Source of the DNA: Gammaproteobacteria bacterium
Lineage (GTDB): Bacteria > Pseudomonadota > Gammaproteobacteria > Nitrosococcales > Methylophagaceae
NCBI GenBank assembly: GCA_029248745.1
Contig: JAQWIT010000008.1
Location: forward strand, 124,001-188,000
Length of the DNA: 64,000 bases
Direction: 5' to 3'
In this document: one piece after another, positions 39,633-49,146 of the stretch
Position numbering within the stretch: the first letter of the stretch is position 1
Layout: the number at the start of each line of letters is the position of its first letter
Notes under the pieces: generated by a model
Databases searched by the model: none
The model's input: the letters and a program-made list of their open reading frames with translations, nothing else
Told to the model about the DNA's origin: nothing
Program-made: the position numbers and the translations under genes

Positions 39633-41105
39633 ATGAGTACAAGTCATCGATTATTACAAAGCCTCTGCTTATCAGCAGGGGCTTTGTTGTTTTTGATTCT
39701 AGCTGGTTGCGCCCAAAACCCAGTGAGTGGCAAAAATGATTTTGTCACGATGAGTGAAGACAGCGAAATCAGCGTTGGGCGGGAAAACCATCCGAAAATA
39801 ATGGCAGAGTATGGCCGTTATGAAGATGAGGCTTTGCAACGTTATGTCCAGTCTGTAGGTGAGCGCCTAGCCGCTGTTAGTCATCGTAAAGAATTGATTT
39901 ATCGTTTTACCGTATTAGATTCGCCAGTGATTAATGCTTTTGCCTTGCCTGGTGGTTATATTTATATCACGCGTGGTTTGATGGCTTATTTAAATTCTGA
40001 GGCTGAATTAGCAGCGGTATTAGGCCATGAGATTGGCCATGTCACAGCACGGCATGGGGTTCGACAACAAAGCGCAGCACAGGCCGCCAATATTGGTTAT
40101 GTGTTGGGGACGATTTTAGTGCCGGAGTTACGCGGTGTTGGCTCGCAAGATCTATTTAATATGCTGGGCGGTGCATTATTGAGTGGTTATGGTCGGGAGC
40201 ATGAGTTAGAGTCTGATGGACTAGGTGCGGAATATTTAGCGCGTGCTGGTTATGATCCGAAGGCGATGCTAGATGTAATACGTGTATTAAAGAATCAAGC
40301 GACTTTTGCCGCGATGGAAGCCAAGAGACAAGGCAAACAGCCAAGGGCTTATCATGGTGTGTTTGCAACTCACCCTGATAATGACACGCGTTTGCAAAGT
40401 GTAGTTGGCGCTGCGAATCGTTATGTTGTGCCGAATGCTCAGCTTAAGCGTGATGTTTATTTCGATACTATAAACGGGATGTCATTCGGAGATAGTCCGA
40501 GACAAGGCGTTCGTTCTGGCCGGCATTTTTATCATGCCGACATGGGCTTTGCAGTGAGTTTCCCTGAAGGGTGGCGGATCAATAATCTACCTGCTCGTTT
40601 GCAGGCGGTCGCTGATGGTGGAAAAGCTTTTATTGAAATGACAGCAGCAGATTTGAATCGCCGTTTATCACCAGCACAATTTATGAAGCAACGACTGGGT
40701 GTTGAACGTATAAAAGCGGGCCAAGTATTGAATGAAAATGGTCTAGAAGGCTATACAGGGCTTGTCGATGCTGAGGGTGGTGGTTTGGTTCGACTCAGTG
40801 TGCTGTATCTGGGCGAAAAAGCCTATATTTTTATTAGTGCGACTAAAGATAAAAGATTGTTTAATCAATTTGACGCTAGGTTTATATCGGTAGCAAAAAG
40901 TTTTCATCGTCTACGTAAAGATGAAAAAGTTTTAGCGCAAGGTCAAAAGCTTATCGTTAAAACTGTTGGGCGGCAAGATAGTTACCGGTTATGGTCGAAG
41001 AGTACACCGATTACGAATAGTCCTTTGTCACAACTCCGATTGTTGAATGGCCAATACCCTTCTGGGGAACTGCGCTTCGGTCAAAAGGCTAAACGGGTTA
41101 AGTGA
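39633..41105 (+). CDS. M48-family zinc metalloprotease, lipoprotein
   Basis: Envelope protease of 490 residues. A signal peptide ends in the lipobox LAGC (cysteine about residue 27), predicting outer-membrane anchoring. The zinc site HEIGHVTARHG (about 130) and the downstream ESDGLGAEYLARAGYDP (about 190) define the M48 Ste24/LoiP-type fold. The C-terminal part lacks clear TPR repeats and contains a basic region ending PLSQLRLLNGQYP and GQKAKRVK, as in pseudomonad M48 lipoproteins. It is convergent with the PBP gene, one base separating their ends. Confidence 0.88.
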   Translation: MSTSHRLLQSLCLSAGALLFLILAGCAQNPVSGKNDFVTMSEDSEISVGRENHPKIMAEYGRYEDEALQRYVQSVGERLAAVSHRKELIYRFTVLDSPVINAFALPGGYIYITRGLMAYLNSEAELAAVLGHEIGHVTARHGVRQQSAAQAANIGYVLGTILVPELRGVGSQDLFNMLGGALLSGYGREHELESDGLGAEYLARAGYDPKAMLDVIRVLKNQATFAAMEAKRQGKQPRAYHGVFATHPDNDTRLQSVVGAANRYVVPNAQLKRDVYFDTINGMSFGDSPRQGVRSGRHFYHADMGFAVSFPEGWRINNLPARLQAVADGGKAFIEMTAADLNRRLSPAQFMKQRLGVERIKAGQVLNENGLEGYTGLVDAEGGGLVRLSVLYLGEKAYIFISATKDKRLFNQFDARFISVAKSFHRLRKDEKVLAQGQKLIVKTVGRQDSYRLWSKSTPITNSPLSQLRLLNGQYPSGELRFGQKAKRVK

Positions 41106-41106
41106 A

Positions 41107-43491
41107 TCAGAATAAGTCTATGATGGGTTCGACGGTCGTACTGCCTTCTTGGTTGGTGGTGCTGAAGGTTTTACTGTACTCCAATGGGAGATAGTCACTT
41201 CTAAACGTCTCGTAGACCCCGTCTGTTCCGTTCCCTGCAAGGAGGCCTGTTTCTGGATCGATTTTGACGGTGACCATATCTTGAGGTTGTTCTAATAGTT
41301 GCTCGGGCACATCTTTAAGTGCTGCTTGCATAAAATCTATCCACATTGGAAGTGCAGCACGGCCTCCTGTTTCATAACGGCCGAGAGAGCGCGGTGAATC
41401 AAAGCCAACCCAGCTGATGGCGACGAGGTTGGGTGTGAACCCATTAAACCAGGCGTCGACTTGATCGTTGGTTGTGCCTGTTTTTCCCGCCAGATCATTT
41501 CGGCCAATTCGCATTGCATTTCGGCCTGTCCCGTGTTTGACAACATCACGTAGTAGACTATTCATGATGTAAGCATTTTGTGGTGTCATGATACGTTGTG
41601 CTGCTGGACGATCGTTTTCCAGTTCAATTTGAATGGGTTTGTCGCTTAAGCAATATGGACAAACGGTATCGGGAATAGCTTGCATTAATGTGGTGCCATT
41701 GACATCTTCGATGCGTTTGATGAGATAAGGTTCAACGCGGTATCCACCATTAGCCAGTGCGGCATAGGCGCGAGCCATATCCCATGGTGCAGCGCTACCA
41801 CTACCCAATGCGAGAGAAAGGTTACGCGGCATTTGATCAGGTTGGAAGCCGAAACGTGCGGCGTAATCGGTTGCAAAAGGGGCGGTGATATCACGTAACA
41901 ATCGGATAGAGACAAGGTTTCGAGAATGAGTAAGTGCTACTCTTAACCGTGTCGGACCATAAAATTTTCCACTATAGTTAGACGGTCGCCAAGTGTCTTC
42001 CAGACTCGGGTCGTCTAGCACGACAGGTGCATCATTAATAACTGAAGCAGGGGTATAACCTTTTTCTAATGCTGCTGAATAAAGAAAGGGTTTGAACCCA
42101 GAGCCTGGTTGTCGGCGTGATTGTGTGACGCGATTGAACTTGCTGTTGTAAAAATCAAAGCCGCCATTTAAGGCCGTTACAGCACCATCTTCAGGTTCTA
42201 AGGCTATTAAGGCGCCTTGGGCTTCAGGGAGTTGTGCTAATTGCCACTCACCGTCATTGTTTTGATAGAAATAATTAATGTCACCCAGTGAAAAAACATC
42301 AGCTACTTTCTTAGGTTTTTCCCCCATACTGTTGGTGCTAAGTTGTTTTCTAGCCCAAGCGATGTGTTTGAAAGGGATGTCCGTTAGGCCTTTATCTTTA
42401 ATGTGGACGACTGCGGTGTCCTTTTGGGTCTCAATGGTGAGACCTGGATGTAATGGACCAATATTGCTATTTCCCTCCAAGAGCATTTGCAGGTTTTCTT
42501 CTGTAATGATTTCAGGTAGCTGGACTTGCTTAAGCGGTCCGCGGTAGCCGTGACGATGATCATAGCTGATTAACGCTTTTTGTAATGCAGTGTTAGCAGC
42601 TTGTTGGTGTTTACTCTGAATGGTGGTGTAGACGTTTAATCCCATATTGTAGACGTCTTCACCATATTGCTGTGTTAATTGGGTACGAATCACTTCTGCT
42701 ACATAGGGTGCATGGACTTGAATTTCACGGCTGTGGTAACGGGCTGTGATGGGAAGTTCCATTGCATCTTTATAGTTTTGTTCAGAGATGTAACCTACTT
42801 CCCACATCCGGCGTAGCACATAATTTCTTCGTTGTAATGCACGTTCTGGGTTGGCGATGGGGTTAAATTTAGAGGGTGCCTTAGGTAAACCAGCGATCAT
42901 TGCTGCTTCAGCAAGGGTGAGTGTTTCCAGGGGTTTGCCATAATAGACTTTAGCTGTAGCACCTATGCCGTATGCGCGTTTTCCAAGGTAAATTTTATTA
43001 AGGTATAAAGTAATAATTTCTTCTTTACTGAGCACTTGTTCAATTTGGATTGCGAGAATGATTTCATTGAGCTTTCGTAAATATGTTTTTTCTGAACTTA
43101 AGAAAAAATTACGTGCTAATTGCATGGTAATGGTGCTGCCACCTTGTGCTTTTTTCCCTGTCATTACGAGGCTATAAGCTGCTCTAAGTAGCCCTTGATA
43201 ATCGACTCCAGGGTGCTCAAAGAAACGATCATCTTCAGATGCTAAAAAAGCATGAATGACCTTATCTGGAATGGTTTCGTACTGAACAGGAATACGTCTT
43301 TTATCGCCGAACTCAGCGATCAGTTTGTTTTCTGCACTATAAATTCTTAATGGTGTTTGAAGCTGAATTTCTTTTAGTGATTCGGTTGGCGGAAGTTGTG
43401 GTGCGAGTACGTAATAAATACTGACGCCGGCGATGATTGCCATTAAAAGAGCAATAAAAAGGAAGGCAAATAATTGTTTAATGTGACGTAG
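41107..43491 (-). CDS. mrcA: class A penicillin-binding protein 1A
   Basis: Bifunctional peptidoglycan synthase. The ATG at 43491 (794 residues) places the membrane anchor at about 5-30; a longer frame to 43554 is open but unlikely. The GT51 glycosyltransferase domain has ASEDDRFFEHPG and GGSTITMQLARN. The transpeptidase domain has the SxxK serine in PGSGFKPF, SRN, and KTG in LAGKTGTTND. The position upstream of the pil/aroK/aroB locus is the usual one for ponA/mrcA. Confidence 0.95.
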   Translation of the reverse strand, partial: LRHIKQLFAFLFIALLMAIIAGVSIYYVLAPQLPPTESLKEIQLQTPLRIYSAENKLIAEFGDKRRIPVQYETIPDKVIHAFLASEDDRFFEHPGVDYQGLLRAAYSLVMTGKKAQGGSTITMQLARNFFLSSEKTYLRKLNEIILAIQIEQVLSKEEIITLYLNKIYLGKRAYGIGATAKVYYGKPLETLTLAEAAMIAGLPKAPSKFNPIANPERALQRRNYVLRRMWEVGYISEQNYKDAMELPITARYHSREIQVHAPYVAEVIRTQLTQQYGEDVYNMGLNVYTTIQSKHQQAANTALQKALISYDHRHGYRGPLKQVQLPEIITEENLQMLLEGNSNIGPLHPGLTIETQKDTAVVHIKDKGLTDIPFKHIAWARKQLSTNSMGEKPKKVADVFSLGDINYFYQNNDGEWQLAQLPEAQGALIALEPEDGAVTALNGGFDFYNSKFNRVTQSRRQPGSGFKPFLYSAALEKGYTPASVINDAPVVLDDPSLEDTWRPSNYSGKFYGPTRLRVALTHSRNLVSIRLLRDITAPFATDYAARFGFQPDQMPRNLSLALGSGSAAPWDMARAYAALANGGYRVEPYLIKRIEDVNGTTLMQAIPDTVCPYCLSDKPIQIELENDRPAAQRIMTPQNAYIMNSLLRDVVKHGTGRNAMRIGRNDLAGKTGTTNDQVDAWFNGFTPNLVAISWVGFDSPRSLGRYETGGRAALPMWIDFMQAALKDVPEQLLEQPQDMVTVKIDPETGLLAGNGTDGVYETFRSDYLPLEYSKTFSTTNQEGSTTVEPIIDLF

Positions 43492-43694
43492 CATGAGGTT
43501 TTTATAAATGTTCGCTTGAAAATGGGCCGTCCAGTGGCTGTAAGTATATCCCACGAATTGGTTAAAACAGAACTAAAGAAATTTTAGGGCATGATATTGT
43601 TTTTAATAGAGACATGCACTATATTCTTAACAAACTACTTTAAGATGTAATTGTAATGTGTAGAGCGTTGCCATGTTATTTAGGAGTTAAGCAG

Positions 43695-44123
43695 TTGGTG
43701 TTTGGACAAAAATCCTCTTTGTTTTGGGATTGATATCAGTTCACCTGTGGTGAAAATGCTAAAAACTCGGCCAGGTAAATGGTAAGTATAGCGTTGAATC
43801 ATTTGCTGTTGAACCGTTACCACTTAATTCTGTTGTCGAAGGTCGAATCGAGAACGTAGAAGAAGTCGCCGGTGCGATCAAACGAGCAATTAAGAAATCT
43901 GGGGTGAAAGCTAAAGATGCGGCAATGGCTGTTTCTGTCAATTCAGCGATTACGAAAATCATTTTCTTTCCTGCCGATATGTCAGAGTCTGAGATGGAAG
44001 AACAAATCATGATGGAAGCAGATAACTGTATTCCTTATCCATTGGAAGAAGTTAGGTTAGATTCTGAGGTGGTAGGTTCTTAGTCTGCTGATCCTGAAGC
44101 GATGGAAGTGTTACTTGCAGTAT
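43695..44123 (+). pseudogene. pilM: type IV pilus assembly protein PilM, 5' remnant
   Basis: Degraded 5' part of pilM, whose product is the cytoplasmic actin-like protein of the type IV pilus alignment complex. Homology starts near a TTG/GTG at 43695-43698 (VFGQKSSLF), shifts frame to GIDISSPVVKMLK, shifts again at about 43790, and then runs openly through VESFAVEPLPLNSVVEGRI, MEEQIMMEADNCIPYPLEEV and RLDSEVVGS to a TAG at 44083, resuming with EAMEVLLAV. Homology ends at about 44123, where pilQ sequence begins. About 40 per cent of the gene remains. Confidence 0.85.
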
Positions 44124-44225
44124 CATTTAGGTCATTTGTTTAAAACGACAACGGGTCAAAATGACAAGGCGGAATTATTGATTTTTGTGATGCTTAAGAT
44201 CGTTAAAGAGAGTTTGAATTTTTAA
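44124..44225 (+). pseudogene. pilQ: PilQ secretin, last 33 codons
   Basis: Reads HLGHLFKTTTGQNDKAELLI then FVMLKIVKESLNF and stop. This is the C-terminal end of a PilQ secretin (usual form: GxLFKxxx...KxELLIFITPKIV). It directly follows the pilM remnant, so the remaining part of pilM, all of pilN, pilO and pilP, and almost all of pilQ are gone. Without the N-terminal 650 or more residues it cannot function. Confidence 0.82.
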
Positions 44226-44250
44226 CTATCAAAAGTTTTTAGTGATATAA

Positions 44251-44275
44251 GCCGGGCTTTAGCCCGGCCTTTTTG
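44251..44275 (+). terminator. rho-independent terminator of the former pil operon
   Basis: GCCGGGCT (44251-44258) pairs with AGCCCGGC (44261-44268) around a TT loop, followed by C and five T residues. A strong, undamaged intrinsic terminator 25 bp after the pilQ remnant and 33 bp before aroK, probably the original end of the pilMNOPQ transcript. Confidence 0.92.
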
Positions 44276-44307
44276 TTTATGCGGTTAAAAGTTGAGATAA
44301 TGCTGAA

Positions 44308-44829
44308 GTGATTACAAGTAATATTTTTCTTATTGGTCCGATGGGGGCTGGGAAGTCGACGGTGGGCAAGCAGTTGGCTAAGGCTTTAGGCCGTGATTTT
44401 TATGATACGGATAAAGAAATAGAACGGCGCACAGGCGTGTCGATTTCTTGGATCTTTGAAATGGAAGGTGAGTCAGGTTTTCGACAACGAGAACAAAAAG
44501 TTTTGGATGAGTTAAGCCAGCTTAAAAATATTGTTTTAGCCACGGGTGGTGGGATTGTGTTACCTGAAGAAAACCGCCGGATGTTGCGTTCACGTGGTTA
44601 TGTTGTGTATTTATCCACTTCTATTGAGCAGTTATTGCGAAGAACAAATAAGGATAAAAATAGGCCTTTGTTGCAGACGGATAATCCTAGAGAAACAGTC
44701 AAGGCATTGATGGCGGAACGAACACCGTTATATCAAGGGGTGGCAGATATTGAATTACGGACGGGCGAACAGTCTATACAATATGTTGTTTCAGGCTTGG
44801 TTAATCAATTAGAACAGATAGATCAATAA
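44308..44829 (+). CDS. aroK: shikimate kinase
   Basis: Phosphorylates shikimate with ATP in aromatic amino acid synthesis. The 173 residues have Walker [10 protein letters not shown] (about 8-16), [11 protein letters not shown], and the shikimate-binding LATGGGIV (about 78). It starts at a GTG. It keeps its usual place between the pil genes and aroB and is fully intact even though both flanks are decayed. Confidence 0.97.
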   Translation: MITSNIFLIGPMGAGKSTVGKQLAKALGRDFYDTDKEIERRTGVSISWIFEMEGESGFRQREQKVLDELSQLKNIVLATGGGIVLPEENRRMLRSRGYVVYLSTSIEQLLRRTNKDKNRPLLQTDNPRETVKALMAERTPLYQGVADIELRTGEQSIQYVVSGLVNQLEQIDQ

Positions 44830-44837
44830 GGTTAATA

Positions 44838-45923
44838 ATGAAGACATTAACAGTCGCTTTGGGTGAGCGCACTTACCCTATTTACATTGGCTCAGACTTA
44901 CTGAACCAAGCTGGATTATTGTCACAGCATATTCAAGGTGATTCAGTCTGTATTGTCACTAATACCACGGTCTCACCACTTTATTTAGAACAGCTCATGT
45001 CGATATTATCAACGGATTTCAAATGTGAATCTGTCGTATTACCTGATGGTGAGGAGCACAAAAGTTTAGATGTGCTGAACCAGGTTTTTGACAAATTGTT
45101 AACATCACGATTTTCAAGACAAGTCACACTAATTGCTTTGGGCGGAGGCGTTATTGGCGATATGACTGGCTTTGCTGCTGCTTGTTATCAACGTGGTGTG
45201 CCTTTTATTCAGGTGCCGACAACATTATTAGCTCAAGTGGATTCTTCAGTGGGGGGAAAAACAGCAGTTAATCATGCATTAGGTAAAAATATGATTGGTG
45301 CTTTTTATCAGCCGCAATGTGTGCTTGCAGATACTGATACGCTGATGACTTTGGATGATCGTCAGTTATCTTCGGGTTTAGCCGAAGTTATTAAATATGG
45401 CTTGATTAATGACATTGATTTCTTTGAGTGGCTAGAAGAACATATCGAGGCATTGGTGGCCCGTGATCCTTTTGTATTGGCTGAAGCGATTGAACGTTCA
45501 TGTCAAGATAAAGCTAACATTGTGGCAGGGGATGAGCGAGAGCAGGGTGTGCGGGCGATACTTAATTTAGGCCATACATTTGGTCATGCGATTGAGACAG
45601 GTATGGGGTATGGTGAAATCATACATGGCGAAGCGGTCGCTATTGGAATGGTAATGGCTGCAGACTTATCGATGCGACATGGTTGGCTGGCTGAGTCTGA
45701 TGTAGTGAGAGCCAAAAAATTATTGCTTGCTGCCGGCCTTCCAATTGATACGCCAGAGGGTATGACTTCTGAGATGTTTATGAAATTGATGTCTGTTGAT
45801 AAGAAGGTGCAATCTGGTGTGATACGTTTGGTGCTATTAAAACAGCTTGGCCAAGCTTTTATCAGTGACGACTACGAATCAACTATGCTGGCTCAAACAT
45901 TAGCTCACTTTGAACACGGGTGA
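44838..45923 (+). CDS. aroB: 3-dehydroquinate synthase
   Basis: Converts DAHP to 3-dehydroquinate, the second shikimate step, using NAD and a divalent metal. The 361-residue protein shows [10 protein letters not shown] (about 74), [19 protein letters not shown] (about 103), and the metal-binding region [11 protein letters not shown] (about 239). It starts 8 bp after aroK and is followed by the damX remnant at 13 bp. Confidence 0.97.
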   Translation: MKTLTVALGERTYPIYIGSDLLNQAGLLSQHIQGDSVCIVTNTTVSPLYLEQLMSILSTDFKCESVVLPDGEEHKSLDVLNQVFDKLLTSRFSRQVTLIALGGGVIGDMTGFAAACYQRGVPFIQVPTTLLAQVDSSVGGKTAVNHALGKNMIGAFYQPQCVLADTDTLMTLDDRQLSSGLAEVIKYGLINDIDFFEWLEEHIEALVARDPFVLAEAIERSCQDKANIVAGDEREQGVRAILNLGHTFGHAIETGMGYGEIIHGEAVAIGMVMAADLSMRHGWLAESDVVRAKKLLLAAGLPIDTPEGMTSEMFMKLMSVDKKVQSGVIRLVLLKQLGQAFISDDYESTMLAQTLAHFEHG

Positions 45924-45936
45924 GGAGGAGCCCGAG

Positions 45937-47383
45937 ATGAGGGAATTGGTAACACCAACAAGTGATTCTGCCTATGTCACCAAGCTTGCTCTCCGTTCTA
46001 TCCCGTTTAATGACCAGGTTGATTCAAGCTTTTTCATGCAGGTGGCCAAGCAGGCCATCGCCTAAATTTATTACTTCACTTTGTTAGAGCGAGCAATAAA
46101 ATTGCCAACTTGGTTGCGGACAAAGGGTTTGGCAAGTCAACATTATTGACTGAACTTCAGCAAAGAACAGGTGATGAAATTCGACTGTGTTTTATTGATG
46201 CTCAGCAACATACAGTATTACCAGCCATTCTTGGGCAGTGCTTGGTTTGCCTAGGAGTCAGTAGTCATAAGATCGAAACAGCAGAATATCCTATTCAGGT
46301 CTTTAAACATCGATTAGCACAATTAAGACAGTCAAGTATTACGCCAGTTATGTTAATTGATAATGCAGAAGAGTTGAATGTGGCTTTGCGGACTGAATTA
46401 GCAAGGTGGTTATAATGGGAAGGGGAACAAGGCGCTTTATTACAAGCCGTTGTGGCATCGGTACGGCCATTTGTGTTACCTGGCCCGGCCCAAAATAGAT
46501 TACAGGCTGTTACGTTGCCAGCCTTATCAGGAAATGAATTATCATCCTATTTGATGCACCGTTTGATTGGCGTCGGTTTCCAAGGTGAGACCCTATTTTT
46601 AGAGAAAGACTTAAAGCAAATTTATCAACAATCGATGGGAAATCTTAATCTTGTCAATCAATTAGCACACTAGCAATTGCACGGTATTAAACTGGTTAAG
46701 CCGACTTTAGCGTTATTAGATAATTGGTTAGCTAAGACGACTATGCGTTGGCCAGGTTTAGCCGTTGTTGTTGTGACGTTACTGTTGTTGTTACTGTTTC
46801 AAGATACGATTAGTCAATAGTTAACGGAAGTATCCGATGAAGCTGCCATAGATGATGTCACAGAGATTATTGAGGAAGAGGCAGAGTTGCCTATTGTTGT
46901 GACGTAAGCTCAGGCAGAACGAGACGAATTAGCTGATTTAATTGCAGACATTCCTAATATTAATGAGCAGGAAGCCGCAGCGCTTGAATCGATTGATCTG
47001 AAAAAAAGAAGGAGCCGGTACAGCGTCCTGTTTTTGTCGCACCTGCTGAGCCGTTAGTGAGTGTGCCCGATTTTCTGAAACAGGATTGGTTAATGGCACA
47101 GCCAGTCAGCCATTATACATTCCAATTGATGGGGCCTTGGGCACGAGAGGAAGTGTACGATTTTATTGACCAGTATGCATTGGTCGGTGATGTGGCTGTT
47201 TTTGAACGCATGCGTAACGGCCAGGTATGGCATGTTTTAGTTTATGGGTCTTTTAAAGATAAACAAGCGGCTTTAAAAGCTAGTGCAGCTTGGCCACCAC
47301 CGTTGAATACCCTGCCATCGTGGTTGCGTAAAATGAGTAGTGTCCAACAGCAAATCAAAGATAAGGCTGTAATTTCTCAATAA
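45937..47383 (+). pseudogene. damX: DamX-like AAA/SPOR protein, multiply disrupted
   Basis: Remnant of the damX-type gene usual behind aroB. The ATG at 45937 has GGAGGAG upstream. An in-frame TAA at 46063 is followed by NLLLHFVRASNKIA and a degenerate Walker A (ADKGFGKST), then PVMLIDNAEEL and a TAA at 46413, a further segment ending at TAG 46671, a single membrane helix (PGLAVVVVTLLLLLLF) with a TAG at 46818, an acidic linker with a TAA at 46906, and a frameshift near the A run at about 47005. The last 108 codons form a SPOR domain (HYTFQLMGPWAREEV). SPOR proteins bind septal peptidoglycan. The 3' end overlaps the next gene on the other strand by 29 bp. Confidence 0.85.
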
Positions 47384-48554
47384 GGGCTTTAGCATTGATT
47401 TGTTTGTTCGCGAAAACGGCGCGATAAACCTCTTTGTTATTTCTTTTAGCGGTGGAGAGTATGCCTTGTTGTAGGAGTTTATCGAGATTCTTATTCGTTT
47501 CGAAGCAAACAATGCCACTGGGTGAAGTGAACGTAGGCCAATTTGTTAACTCATTGAGCTTTTCTGAAAAGAATTGTGCTTGTTCTAGCGTGAAGCGACT
47601 ACTTTGGCGTAAGGTTTCGACGCCTGACGAAACCAGTGTGAACCACAGTGGTAGAAAACTCTCTCCGCCTTGTGAACCTGGTAGTCTATTATTAGGTTGT
47701 TGTTGGAGATAATCTGCCTCAATTGACAGCATTAAATTGACAGGCTGTTGATAGAGAAGCACGCTACAAGGCTTAGGCTGCCCCCATGCTTTATGTGGAT
47801 CAAAGCATATCGAGTTTGCTTGAAATCCTGGCTTTTCAAATAAGTCTTGACGTTCGGGTAGTAATTTTAAATGGCCGCCCCATGCCGCATCGATATGGCA
47901 CCAAGTATCGATTTGATTGGCCAGTTTTATACAGTCACTTATTGGATCGAAGATACCCGTTGACGTTGTACCGGCAGTGGCGATGATGGCAAGAGGCTGT
48001 TTAACTTGGCATGCTGCACTGAGTTGCATTAGGTTTACTTTATCTTCGTTATCTGTCGCAATAGGCTGGCATGTCAGCCCTAAAATTTGGCACGCTTTAT
48101 AAATGGAATAGTGGGCTGTTTGTGCGAGATAAACGGTATCTCTGTTTGGATATCGTTGCTTGGCTTGCCAGAGTGCTTCTAAGTTACCGTAGCTTGCACC
48201 GGCAGTGAAATGGCCATGGTTTTGCTCGAAAACGTCGCACAGCCAGTCTAACGTCTGGTTTTTAAGTGCATTGAGTACGGGATATAGCTCTGGTGAGAGT
48301 AAATTACCATTGTGCAGGCTCGAGAGTATTTGTCCGATTAAGCTCTCATTGCTGATGCTGGTAGTCATATGGGCCGCCCAGCCTGTGCTTTGATGCTGAC
48401 ACCCTTCTGCAAGTAATTGTTGTACTTGATTGGCGATAATATCCATATCGTTACCCTGATCATCAATGGTTGTAGATTTAATTGCTAGGGCTTCAAATGA
48501 GGTCACTTCTTTTAGTTGTTGAAGTGTTTTGAGGGCTTGATCTAACTCTGTCAT
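47355..48554 (-). CDS. PLP-dependent decarboxylase, tyrosine/aspartate decarboxylase-like (MfnA type)
   Basis: Group II pyridoxal-phosphate decarboxylase of 399 residues. Visible are the histidine that stacks on the cofactor (QTAHYS, His148), the aspartate in HIDAAWGG (Asp222), and the Schiff-base lysine in DPHKAWG (Lys255). In methanogens MfnA of this family makes tyramine for methanofuran. It is the last gene of an operon with MfnD-, MfnE- and MfnF-type genes and overlaps the kinase gene by four bases, so tyramine production for a methylofuran cofactor is the likely role. Aspartate (beta-alanine) or another amino acid cannot be excluded. Confidence 0.8.
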   Translation of the reverse strand: MTELDQALKTLQQLKEVTSFEALAIKSTTIDDQGNDMDIIANQVQQLLAEGCQHQSTGWAAHMTTSISNESLIGQILSSLHNGNLLSPELYPVLNALKNQTLDWLCDVFEQNHGHFTAGASYGNLEALWQAKQRYPNRDTVYLAQTAHYSIYKACQILGLTCQPIATDNEDKVNLMQLSAACQVKQPLAIIATAGTTSTGIFDPISDCIKLANQIDTWCHIDAAWGGHLKLLPERQDLFEKPGFQANSICFDPHKAWGQPKPCSVLLYQQPVNLMLSIEADYLQQQPNNRLPGSQGGESFLPLWFTLVSSGVETLRQSSRFTLEQAQFFSEKLNELTNWPTFTSPSGIVCFETNKNLDKLLQQGILSTAKRNNKEVYRAVFANKQINAKALIEKLQPYL

Positions 48555-49144
48555 AGTACTAGTGCTTGTTTCGGTAGGGCTAGAGAGTAGTCTGTTATTT
48601 GGCTTACATCGAACAGTTCAGTGACTATTTCAGTGTCGTTATACTGTTTTGGAAATGTTAGATCTAAAGTGCCTATCTTGCTTAATGTCTGGATGGAGTT
48701 GTATTGCTGTATTTGATGTTTGAGTAGAGTTAGCTTTTTAGGTTTCAATTGTTGCGCTAACCATAATGCGAGACTATCTGAAGTCGTCTCCCAGTTTTGT
48801 CTTATTTGCTTTTCTTTTAATAAGTTATTATCTGGAAGCCAGATCGACAGCATGTTCTCTGGTGCTTTGAAAGGTGCTTGTGTTGGGTAATACAAAGGGA
48901 TGGATCGATCACAAAGACCGAGTAACAGTAGGCCGAATTGTGACATAGCTAGTAAGGCCATATGGTGGGCATGGGCATCATCAATATTATGCTGTTGTTG
49001 GGCTTGTCTTATTTGGTCAGCGAAGGGGCCGCCACCAGGGACAATGATGATAGACTCACGCTGAGAGAGTGTGGCTAATTTATCCAGCCAATTGGGTAAT
49101 AAGCGGCTATTAAAAAGGCTACCGCCTAATTTGACGATGACCAT
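48551..49144 (-). CDS. amino-acid-kinase-fold protein, MfnE-like
   Basis: Small kinase of 197 residues with the amino-acid-kinase N-terminal motif VKLGGSLF (3-10), GGGPFAD (about 37-43) and a central TTSDSLALWLA segment. The protein is shorter than aspartate or glutamate kinases (about 260 or more) and close to MfnE, which phosphorylates aminomethylfuranmethanol phosphate in methanofuran synthesis. It overlaps the decarboxylase gene and is separated from pabB by two bases. Function assigned from context and fold. Confidence 0.75.
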   Translation of the reverse strand: MVIVKLGGSLFNSRLLPNWLDKLATLSQRESIIIVPGGGPFADQIRQAQQQHNIDDAHAHHMALLAMSQFGLLLLGLCDRSIPLYYPTQAPFKAPENMLSIWLPDNNLLKEKQIRQNWETTSDSLALWLAQQLKPKKLTLLKHQIQQYNSIQTLSKIGTLDLTFPKQYNDTEIVTELFDVSQITDYSLALPKQALVL

Positions 49145-49146
49145 GG

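Noticed and set aside
46110-47383. Three separate short open frames (101, 73 and 108 codons) that could be taken for small genes
   Set aside because: They are consecutive pieces of one DamX-like protein in matching order (AAA, C-terminal AAA part, SPOR), without own ribosome sites, so they are one pseudogene.
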